Assembly: GCA_021927905.1 (NCBI GenBank)
Contig: BLLK01000023.1
Span: 1,054,001 to 1,118,000 of the forward strand
DNA: 64,000 nucleotides
Reading direction: 5' to 3'
Source: Chaetoceros tenuissimus
Taxonomy: Eukaryota > Bacillariophyta > Thalassiosirophyceae > Chaetocerotales > Chaetocerotaceae
Below, one piece after another: positions 31,957-41,982 of this stretch; positions within the stretch are counted from its first letter, which is position 1, and the number at the start of each line of letters is the position of its first letter. Both the position numbers and the translations under genes were made by a program. A model generated the notes under the pieces. The model was not told where the DNA came from, ran no database searches, and saw nothing but the letters and a program-made list of their open reading frames with translations.

Positions 31957-33478
31957 ATGAAGTTCAGTACAGTATTACTTGCAGTAGTTGCTCTATTCTC
32001 TCCAGTAGTTCAATCTCAAAAGGTTGATCCTGCATCATCTTCCATTGTTGGAACGGCAAAAGAAGAGGATGTTTCTCCGATGGTGAGTTCCGGGTTCCAT
32101 AAAATTATTATTAGTGACAACAGGATATCATCTCCCCTTTTCATTTCTAACATTTATTAACGGTCACTTTTCAAAGAACTCCGATGCCCTCTCCATCACT
32201 TTCACACAACTCGCCAACCAAACCACCACACCTCTTGATTCAATTGTTAATAAAAGATACTTGAATGTTGCTACTTCTCCTTCTTGTAGGAAGTTCAAAT
32301 ACAGTGGAGGATTTCAGTATGGATATTTTACTGGTCCTTTGAACTACAAAGCTGTGGATGATGGAGTCACTACTTTACAGGCCTGGTGCGAGTCTCTTGG
32401 TGACGACAAGAAATGTTGTTCTACTAATGGTGTTGTTGGTCAGAATGATGAATGCATTGATTGGTCAACTCAGCCTGATACTACATATGAAGTCTGTGAG
32501 AATAGTTGTCTTGGACGATCTGCCTGTAGTGGTGTAGCCTTTCAAAGTGCGAATGGCAGCTCCATTACATTTGAGTCGGGGAGTTGCTCTTCTCGTTCTT
32601 CTTGTATTACAATGGCATTTTCAACCAGAGAGAAAGCAAACATTCGTGTGGGAGAGAACAGTTGTACCAAACGAAATAGTTGCTTTGACATGGCTGGTAG
32701 AGCTTCAAACTTGGAGGAACTAATTGTTGAAAGTTCATCATGTACTCAAACTTCATCATGCGATTCTGTTGCATCCACAGCAACATCATTGAAACGACTG
32801 ATTGTCAATGATGGAGAATGTACTTCTAGTAATGGTTGCAAGAACTGTGGATTCGCTTCCACTTTTAGTGAGGCTCTTCAATTGACAGAAACATGCTGTG
32901 CTGAAAGTGGAAGGTCTGGTACGGCTTGTCAATACAGTGAACCCTCTGCCAGCCCATCTATATCAATTAATCCATCAAATCAGCCATCTATATCATCTGA
33001 ACCGTCCGATATTCCATCTAAATTACCATCTGATCAGCCATCTAAATTACCATCTGATCAACCAAGTTCTCTTCCATCGGATCAGCCATCAAAACAACCA
33101 TCTTCAATCCCTTCCTACAATCCGTCTAGTGAGCCATCTTCAGAGCCTTCTTGGTTGGATGACGAGCAATGTAAGAAGAAAGACCCTGAGAATGATGTTT
33201 GTGTGGAACTTGACGGTCGTTGCAAAACTGATTGTGAGGATGATGAAGACTTTGTCTGTGTTCCTGGTCTATGTTCCTACGATAAAAAATGGGATAAGCC
33301 AACAAAGTCTCCAAAGATGCGTCAACTTATGAACAGAGATGTTGAAATGGTTGATATGGAAATTACTGCAACTGGCAATACAGAGAGAAAGTTGAAGTCA
33401 ATGAAAGCTCCTAAGGCATCCAAAGCACCAAAGTCCAGTTGCGCATGCAGAGTTCCAAGAAGAAATGGATGCAACTAA
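31957..33478 (+). CDS. Secreted Ser-Pro-rich protein with pentalysine cluster (silica-associated candidate), 2 exons
   Basis: Exons 31957-32082 and 32177-33478 join in phase 0 to 475 residues. Order: signal peptide (MKFSTVLLAVVALFSPVVQS); a Cys-rich region (about 75-305) with spaced S-C-x(3-5)-C repeats such as ENSCLGRSAC and ENSCTKRNSC; a Ser-Pro linker of PSxxPS repeats (about 310-370); a compact domain with eight cysteines (QCKKKDPEND...FVCVPGLC); RXL motifs (RQL, RKL); and a tail with Lys at 449, 452, 455, 458 and 461 before CACRVPRRNGCN. Five lysines at three-residue spacing match the pentalysine clusters that target silaffin to silica in Thalassiosira. RXL is a known processing motif of frustule proteins. 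I infer a cell-wall/silica protein. A damaged inverted paralog sits at 52927-59826. Confidence 0.72.
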
Positions 33479-36166
33479 ATACAATTTGAAGTAGTATGTA
33501 CGTATGTGTGACGACTCGATTGAAAGTCCTAAACAGAATGAAATAAGCTTGGGCGGGCCTTGTATTGCAAGTAAAACAAACATAAAAATATAATGTCAAT
33601 CAAGTTCAATTTTAAAGTAATATCTTCATATTTTATTATTTATTTTGACTTCTATGAAAGGAATTCGAAAGTTCAAACGAATAATTTAAAAATGATACTC
33701 AAAATACGCTAGGTATACTCATTAGATAGCGGCTGTCTACTACTTGTTTCTCATGGACATTTTTTCAATCTTTCCTTGCTACTTTGTTTTTGTTATAAAA
33801 TAATAGTAAAACGCAAAAATTTTTCTCGTCATTCAGTTTTGAGAGTCTTGAATAGATTGAAATATTCATTTTCTCGAGCCGATGATCTTGACAAATGATT
33901 CTACTCCTCATGGAATGATATAATTTGCTTGTTTTTCTCTCTATGCAAAATTGTTGAAATATAATCACATTTGATTGCAGCAGTCTATTTGTTTCTCATG
34001 ACGGTTCATCATAGTTAGCTTTTTCCATAAACAAAAGTTCATGTTTTTCTCCTTCCCTTGCAAATTAGACAACATCAAACATTGCCCTTTTTTCTTCGAT
34101 AATACATAGATTCAAAAAGCCAATCATTTAGTTTTGAAATGAGCATTCCATAATTGAAATATGTACTGTCAAAGATTTAGACCTCCTTCTAAGTATTGGT
34201 GAACATTTCTCGGATTTAAGAAGTTGTCTGTCGCGTCAAGAATTTCCGCGATGAAATGAAGATCAATATGTTACTCCTAAGAAACTATACATGTTTTTTC
34301 TATGCAGTTGGTATTGTATATTTTTTATGCAAAAGGTTTCATTGAAAGTGAAGTTGAGATTAGAAAAGGAAGACGACGTGAGGAAGGGAATGTTCTGCAA
34401 AATGTGATTTGAAGCGTTGAGATTAGAAATTTGAAGTTTGCTGTATGAAAAGGATTCTTTTAGCTTTGGATGGGACTTTTTTAGATTAGCCATTTTACCT
34501 ATGTAGAATGAACTTCCATTTGTATTCCTCTTCATTTGCAATTGCCTTACTATATCTTAGATTTAGTTTTGTTAGAAAAGAAGTAGATGGGTTCGTTTTG
34601 CTAATTATCTTCACATCGGAGATGATTTCATTTTTTTAGATCAAAAGATATATGAGCCAGTCTTGCGAATGCACTTCTCATTGCAAAATGTTATGTGCAA
34701 AATGTTCTTGATGCCGTGCTATGTAACCAATCTTTCATTGGTAGTATTCGTTCCTTCTGTAGATCGCTCCAGGGTAAACAAAGATGAACAGAAGTAGCAA
34801 CAAAAGAAGTTAGAAATAGAAGAGGTTCTTTGCTTTTGCGTTAATGGAAAGAAGGGTATTAGATAAAGTAAAGAGCGAGAAAGATGTTGAATTCTGATTT
34901 TATTTCGTTCGAGCATAAGCAGTAGAAACAATAGACCTGACCATGCTTTTACACAAATTTTACATCTAGCTACGGAAAGATCTGACCATATCGGTAACTT
35001 CTAGGTTTGAGCAAGTATTGTTGTTACTGGAATAGTATAGTTGTCACTAGGGACTGGCCAATTACAAATCACTAGAGTCTATGCTACGGAGAGATTGTAT
35101 CAAAGATACCAACAAATGAATATTACGAAAAAGAAAGTGAAGGTTTAATTCTATTCTTCTACACAGACAATCATTCATAGCGTTTGGAAGTTTGGCAACT
35201 AGCAAAATCAATATATCTTTGGAGGCTGCAGCGTAGTCGCTACAATGATATGAAAGTCCATGAACAGAAAGAACTGAGAGACCGAATTTGACTTGTTTAG
35301 AAATATATACTTGGTGAGTACTTGTTTTACATTAATAAAAGGCATATCTTGTCGACGGTTAAAGTTCAGTGATGTGAAGTCGAGGAAGATATTGAATATG
35401 AAGGATGAAGCAGTCTCAACAAGCGAATCCGTGCTTACATAGATAGAAGAAAGCGAAACAAAATGACAAAGCGATAAAGTGACGCACAGCAAAACAATTG
35501 AAAATAGCAAATGTGTGAAAGGATGAAGCATAACACTGTCAAGATAGAAAAATATCTATCTTCATACCAAGCTCAGCAGAAATATGGCACAGCTACAGAC
35601 ACTTGTTGGAGAAACCGTACGAGCATCAAGTAGAGAGAAATTTTGAATGCTCACTTTAATGCATCAGATCAAAGTGTTGGATAGAAAAGGATTATAGAAT
35701 TGCTCATCAGAGGCTGGAATCTCAAGCGAATAGAACCTGAAAGTAGTTTGTAATTCGTATTCTATGAAACCAAAACAAGATTTTCAAAGCTTGTATTCAT
35801 TCCGTCGTAAAATAGTTTCTTTTGCTTAGTATTTTTTTTAATTCATCGGTATATACTTACTGTAATTTTAGTCAAATGTTTCAATAAGGAACCAATACTT
35901 TACTTCCAAAGTTTGAAATTGTTTTTTCTCATTTTCTTTCTAAAAATTAAACGGTGTGTTAACGGTCTTTCAAAAGATCGCTGTCAGCCAGCCATCACGT
36001 TTCTTTTGAGCTTGAAGCAACATCACTTCCATATCTTATTCTTTGATTGACATATCTATCTATTGCTGCAGATTCTTTCCCAATGATCTCAAGTTCAATA
36101 GCAAACACAAGATAAATATATATTCTATATAATTTACAAGACTTGGTCAGCGAGTCAAGAAGGAAT
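33479..36166. other. Long gene-free interval with faint repeats
   Basis: About 2.7 kb, AT-rich, with only short meaningless frames. The first 130 bases match the 3' flank of the inverted paralog (AAGCTTGGG..G.CCTTGTATTGCAAGTAAAACAA), so the duplication extends past the stop. Around 33727-33960 and 33980-34170 two diverged tandem copies share TGTTTCTCATG.AC, CATT.AGTTTTGA and ATTGAAATAT in order. The rest holds nothing I recognise. Confidence 0.45.
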
Positions 36167-38697
36167 ATGAATTTCAAGAATAAGATTTCTTCAAGAAGAT
36201 CGTCTGTACCTCGTTCCACTTCTATCATGAATGTATTGCTTCTATTCTTCCTGTCTAGTACTTTACTGTCGACAGTTGAATCCTTTACATCTCAAAGCTT
36301 CAGACAGCCAACAAGTTATTTCAAATCTAATCATCAAAGGCCTTTACTGACACTTTCATCTTCACTCAATTCCAAGAAACATCAGCATGAAGAACCATCG
36401 AAACGAAGAAAGCCTCAAAATAATAAAGTGGCCATGAAGTGGGTCGTAGAATCTATTGAAAAGATTTTACATCAAGAATTGAAACAAGAGCAGAGAAACA
36501 TGTCAAAAAAAGATGAAAAATTCTTGCATCTTTTGTACAGTATGCCAAGAGGTACGTCATATCGCTTCTCTTTTCTATTAAATAAAGAACTTGTATTGAC
36601 GTCTTTTCAGCGAATTCAAAACAGGAAGCAAATAGAATTGAAAAACAATTATTAGCATTAGATATAACTTCTGTATATTCTCATGCTATACAGGAACGAG
36701 TCATGAAAGCAGTTTCCATGGCGGGATATGTCAATCTATCACTTTCATTATTAGAATCTATGCTAGACACGAACCAATCTATGGTGTATGTTCCTTCTTA
36801 TATGGCATATACTGCTGTATTGAATAGATTACGAAAATGGAAACGAATTGATACCATGAGAGAATTGATGCAGAAATTAAGTAAAGCGTGTGATGTTACC
36901 AAAGAAACGTTGGATATTGTCGCTTTGAATACATATATTTCGGCTCTTTGCGATGTCATTCCGTCTTCTAAGAATGATTACGAGTTGGTACAGGAAGTCA
37001 TGACGTTATTGAAAACAGAAAGTAGTACCATGCCGAAACCAGATGTCATGACGTTTAATATCGCCTTGAATCTTGCTGCCAATTTGGGAAATGAGACTTT
37101 GGTGAATGATACCATTCATTTAATGAAACATCAAGGGATACTTCCTGATATTGTGACGTATAATGCGATGCTTAAAGCAGCACCTACATCCGAGTTCAAA
37201 GCAAAGGTTGTAGATGAAATACTGGAAAAGAAAGAATTGACTCCGGATAGATTTACCATTGAATTGGCATTGATTCCATTAGTGGATCAAGGGCGCATTG
37301 CAGACTTGTTGCAATTGCTTCAAACGTTTCGATCATCAAATGAAAAGGAGTATGTTCTTCAAAATGCCTTTTCAACGTATTTATTGACCTTGGTCAAAGC
37401 TGGTGAAGTGGATATTGCAAGAGCTATTTTCGATACATGTCTCTTGTCACCTTCCTTGGAACAAGCGGATACCACCATTGAAATAATGAAGCATGTACGA
37501 GAAGAAGGAGTGGAACTTTCCTTTCGGCCATTGAAACCTATCACACGACATTTCAATGCACTTTTTGAAGGATATAAAATGCTCAATGATCCATATACCA
37601 AAATATCAGAGTCAAAAACGCAAACGTCACCTCCTGTGCACTGTTTGACTTTATTTCAACACATGAAGTGTCAAAATGTATTACCAGACTCTTACTCTAC
37701 CACTTTGTTGATGAGTTTACAAAAGAATTCCAAGGATATTACCAATTTATTCAATAGTTTGGTGGAATATGCGGATATCAATCTTGATCCTCCAATTTAT
37801 CATTCGCTCATGATGGCTTATGGATCTATAGGAGATGCTTCTTCGGTTTGTCATGTCTTTGACCATATGTTGAAAGCGGATGTACTTGCCAAAAGTCTAA
37901 ATAGTTGGAATGTGTTTCTTACGGCATTGTCGAAATCATGTATACAAACTGAAAGTGATATCATTGATTGCGAGCAAGCAGATGCAAAGAGACTAGATTT
38001 ACCAGAATGCAATGCATCAGTAAAGTTTGCAAGCAATGAAACTTTAGTAGATATAGTCAAAGGTCACTCTCCAGCCGAAGCATCGAAACTATTATTGGAA
38101 CTCATGGTCAAATCTACTCAAACGGATTCAGATGCGTCTACTTTTATTTTACGTCCCAATGGTCAAACCTTTTGTCTTGTAGCATCCGCACTTTCTCATT
38201 CAGATAATATATCAAGTGCTGAAGTCTTGGAATTGTACAAGAATGCTATCGAGAATGACATTGTATTGGATGGAAGATTTCTCAATGCACTCCTAAGATG
38301 CTATGGAGATGATATCCAAAAAGCACTCCAAACATGGAAAACAACGTATCGTCTAGCTATACTCGCTTCGTCGACAGATGACTCCATGACAAATAGAAGA
38401 TTTACAAAAGTTGGTAAAAGTTTAATTGCAGCATATCATGGACTGATGCATGTTGCTGGTAAAGCTTATCGACCAGATATAGCTCTACGAATAGCCTATG
38501 CCATGACTAAAGAAGGATTGGAACCTACCGAAGCAGCACTGAATGCATATAATGCTGGAGTTAGACTACGAGATATGGACTTGGAAAAGGTTCGACTTCA
38601 TACTCAATATGAGAAATTGTTACTTATAGAATGTTCCAATTATTGTCCAAATGATAAACGAAAGCTGAAGGAAAAGCGAGTGAGAATTATAATATAG
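36167..38697 (+). CDS. Pentatricopeptide repeat (PPR) protein, organelle-targeted, 2 exons
   Basis: Exons 36167-36551 and 36611-38697 (59-nt intron, G|CG) give 823 residues. The N-terminus has a hydrophobic leader (MNVLLLFFLSSTLLSTVESF) with Phe at the predicted cleavage point. This is the ESF/T variant of the diatom plastid ASAFAP-type motif; starting at the internal Met at 36227 would make it N-terminal. Many 35-residue PPR helices follow, for example PDVMTFNIALNLAANLGNE and LPDIVTYNAMLKAA, through about residue 760. PPR proteins bind single-stranded organellar RNA and direct its processing or stability. Plastid or mitochondrial RNA metabolism is inferred; the target RNA is unknown. Confidence 0.82.
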
Positions 38698-39082
38698 GAC
38701 TGTCACTATATGAGTATTATATTTATAACTATTATGGTTTTATTAAAAAGACTTCAGATACATATATATATATTCAATGATAAGGAAGGAAGAGAGGACC
38801 AGTATGCCAAAATTTGAAATAGTATTGAAATGGAAATTCGAAAAAGTCGGCCAAACTCGGATCCCCAAAGGGCTATGGAAATGTAAAAATCAACTTGAAG
38901 CTACAAACTAAGGGCTACGGGAAAAGCTTTATGTACGAACAAAGGCCAGACGAAGTAGACAATGACGTAATCTCTTCACGTTTTTCATACAAGTCTTTCT
39001 TCGGTGAAATAGATTCCTTATCAAGCTTGACCAATGTATCAACAAAACATCAATACATCAAGCTCAAGATAAATATTATATA
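38698..39082. other. Intergenic, nothing recognised
   Basis: About 385 bases between two + strand genes, with a short (TA)n microsatellite near 38762. No gene is seen. Confidence 0.4.
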
Positions 39083-40150
39083 ATGCATGCGAGAGTGAGA
39101 CTCAATCAGTTTCAATCCAAACAACAGAAACAAATGAATCGTCGAAAAATGAGAATTTCTTCTTCACTTTCAAAACAACATTCAAGCAAACAAAGACTTC
39201 CCAAAGCATTGAAATTCATCACTGCCATTCTATTGCTTGGATTCATTACCTTGATGATCCAAATGTCTGTCAAGAAGCCAACTTATACAGCCAATGAAAA
39301 CAAGTGTTGGATAAAAAAGGCCATTTCTTCTCATCAACTAAAGTTATTCTCACATCGAACATTTAGCAATGCCAATCTTGAGACTCAACCGACATGTGAA
39401 GAATCTTTATTCAAATTAAAAGAAATTAACGTCAATCATTTCGATGTCGATCTCGTTTTGAACGGTGATGAATTAATTGTAGCACATCCCATGGAATTCA
39501 AACGAGAGTCAAGTTATTATGCTCCATGTTCAAATTTACCAATTGATGACTTTCTATCATTCATCCAAAAAGTATTTACAAAGGATGAAGATTACTTTAT
39601 TTCCTTTGAACCAAAGGCTGCTTGGGATAACACTGCTGTACAATTGGAAGACAAAGCATTGACAAATTTACCATCGGATATTTTATTAAAGTTCCAGCAA
39701 GCTATGCAAAAACATGATATGAAACATCACTGTGCGGCAATTGTAGATATACGCACTACAGATCAAACGTCTCATCCAGTACAAGAAATTGAAAAGCAAA
39801 AGGAAATTTTAAAGGAAATATTGCAAATGTGTTTGCACTTTAGTGGCATCCGTATATCAGATCCTGTTCCACAATCTACCGGTGTCTATGATTATATTAT
39901 GCCCACTATTGAATTCCATCCCAATCATCCGCATAATCCATACAAGGCAAGTGATAATGATGGCAACAAACTGTTGAGAACAGGTAAAAAGAAGACTATA
40001 CCGGATAAAGTATTGAAAAAGAGCATCCTGTGGGTAGTAGATACTGCACAAGATTTGGAAATGGCGGCTGAATTAAGGCCATATGGGATTGTTTCCAATG
40101 TGCCTTTGGTGTTAAATGAGTTGATGAAACAAGATTCTTGGTGTGAATAG
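39083..40150 (+). CDS. Glycerophosphodiester phosphodiesterase-like membrane protein
   Basis: A single exon of 355 residues. A basic N-terminus (RRKMRISSSLSKQHSS) is followed by one hydrophobic helix (FITAILLLGFITLMIQMSV, about 48-66), giving a type II membrane protein or signal anchor. The lumenal part shows the PLC-like phosphodiesterase layout: LFSHRTFSN with the first catalytic His, then HFDVDLVLNGDELIVAHP, the region where GDPD enzymes have E-x-D and the second His, and FISFEPKAAW as the next barrel strand. The usual E-x-D is D-V-D here, so activity may be altered. Such enzymes cleave glycerophosphodiesters to glycerol-3-phosphate. The family call is moderate and the substrate unknown. 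Confidence 0.62.
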   Translation: MHARVRLNQFQSKQQKQMNRRKMRISSSLSKQHSSKQRLPKALKFITAILLLGFITLMIQMSVKKPTYTANENKCWIKKAISSHQLKLFSHRTFSNANLETQPTCEESLFKLKEINVNHFDVDLVLNGDELIVAHPMEFKRESSYYAPCSNLPIDDFLSFIQKVFTKDEDYFISFEPKAAWDNTAVQLEDKALTNLPSDILLKFQQAMQKHDMKHHCAAIVDIRTTDQTSHPVQEIEKQKEILKEILQMCLHFSGIRISDPVPQSTGVYDYIMPTIEFHPNHPHNPYKASDNDGNKLLRTGKKKTIPDKVLKKSILWVVDTAQDLEMAAELRPYGIVSNVPLVLNELMKQDSWCE

Positions 40151-40364
40151 AAATGATGATATGGGAAAATGAAATATTTATATAACTACTTTGACGAAAG
40201 TTCATGTGTACTTGTCGATGAAGATTAGTAATAATAACTGAGAATTCATCACTGCTTTATTTTATTTCTTGACTGATGTATTCGCTCCATAGCAAAGTTC
40301 AACTCTTTATAGTCGTGCATAATAAGTGCAGTTTTCACGTTCATTTTTCCTCTTTTGAATATAT

Positions 40365-41266
40365 TTATTGAACCCAATCAAGACCTTCCGCTTGTGCCTT
40401 GGCCTTTGCTTTCTTCCAAGCAGGCGGATTATCATCAATAAAGTCATGAATCTCTTTGACAACAGCATCTGCAACATCATCTTCATTCATATCAGCAGTA
40501 ATTTCAATGGTAATATCAGCCTGTTGATATTTATCTTTTCTCTCCTCCATCAAATTCTTCATGGTCTCCAAAGGATTCTCAGTCTGCAACAATGGTCGAT
40601 CCGTACCTTCAATCCTCTTCATAATCACTTCCGGCTCCACTTGCAAGTAAACCACGATACCAGTTTGCAATTTGGACCAATTTTGCATCCTGCATACAAT
40701 TCCTCCCCCAGTCGAAACGACACATCTCACGTATGCATGTACACTATCAAGAATTTGTGCTTCTGCTTCCCTGAATGCTTCTTCACCTTCACTTTTGAAA
40801 ATATCAGGAATACTCATTCCAGCTGCTTTTTCAATGATTTCATCCGTATCCAAGAAATTGTAAGTTCCCATTCCTACCAGGATAGAATAAAGAAAGTGTT
40901 AGCTACACTCTACTGTAAATATATAAATAAATACATCTTATGGTACTCACGTCTAGCAATCACATCTCCAACAGCAGATTTCCCACTGCCCATCATACCA
41001 ATAAAGTACAAATTACTTCCTTGCAATCTGGGTCCTAACAATCTAGCAGGATCGACTTTCATATTCCCCTCTGTGTCCTTCATTAAATCAGGATTTTTGA
41101 ATGGATTATCGACTCCCTGGTCAAATGCTTCGGAGGGATCTTCCCATTCAAATCCTCCCGCTGATAAGGTTGTAGATGTGATGGGAGTGCGTACATTGAT
41201 AGGAGTGAATCCTGTCGTCAATGTGAGGAGTGATGCTAATGCCAATAGTGATGTCTTCATTTTCAT
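40365..41266 (-). CDS. Shikimate kinase, plastid-targeted, 2 exons
   Basis: Exons 41266-40951 and 40873-40365 (77-nt intron, C|GA) encode 274 residues. It phosphorylates shikimate at the 3-hydroxyl with ATP, the fifth step of chorismate and aromatic amino-acid synthesis in plastids. The pre-sequence is a signal peptide ending in LTTGF|TPINV, a diatom plastid cleavage motif with Phe. The kinase part has the P-loop GMMGSGKSAVGD (about residue 92), the DTDE of FLDTDEIIE, the shikimate-binding GGG of STGGGIV, the lid Arg in GTDRPLL, and a normal C-terminal end followed by a basic extension (WKKAKAKAQAEG). Two in-frame Met codons occur at the start; the second would also work. Confidence 0.93.
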
Positions 41267-41982
41267 GTATTATAAATAGAATTGAATGGGATACGATTGC
41301 TATTCTACAACAATTGCATTAGAGGATGATGTGTCTATTTCTTGCATCGTGCTCAATGCTCAAAATGTATGTGTCGATGGAGGAGGAGCTTCGTGCGTTT
41401 GTATCTCAACGTGGCTAGACAGTTCAACTCCCTATTCAATAGGGATATGACAAAATACTGAAAAGTAAAAGTCTGCTGCTACATCTGACAAAATATAAGT
41501 GAATGTAGTTCCTTGATTCTCTTGAGTTTTTTTTATTAAAGAAAGTAGTCTCAAAAGGAAATCAAATGGATACTTGAATTAAGGGTTAGTAACTATGTAG
41601 AAGGAATACTCAACAAGGATACGAGTAAATACGAGTAAATACGAGTACGTACTTCGACGTGTTTTTGCTTTAGTGTCGTATTGCGATGTATTTGCCAAAA
41701 TCAATGACTTATGTCTCTTGAAAGACATCCTAAACAGATGTTCTACGTAAGAAACATTCTTTTTAGTATCATCATATGATAAAACTAACAGTAAACTTCT
41801 AACTTCTCATGTGAACGCAACATATCATCTTGTATACATTTTTCACTCTGATCCGAAACAACGTTATTGAAGCACGTGAGAAATTGTATGTTAGGGTAAA
41901 GCTCACTATTATTCAACACATCTGTTTGGAAAGAACACCTTCTAGACATCTAGTGACACTAGCATAATACTTTCAAGTGAAA
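41267..41982. other. Divergent intergenic region
   Basis: About 715 bases between shikimate kinase and the cyclase-like gene. A triple ACGAGTAAAT/ACGAGTACGT direct repeat lies at 41620-41650. Nothing else is recognised. Confidence 0.4.

Noticed and set aside
37359..37601. Short antisense frames within the PPR, POLE2, bestrophin and GPCR genes
   Set aside because: All lie inside well-supported genes and show no motif.
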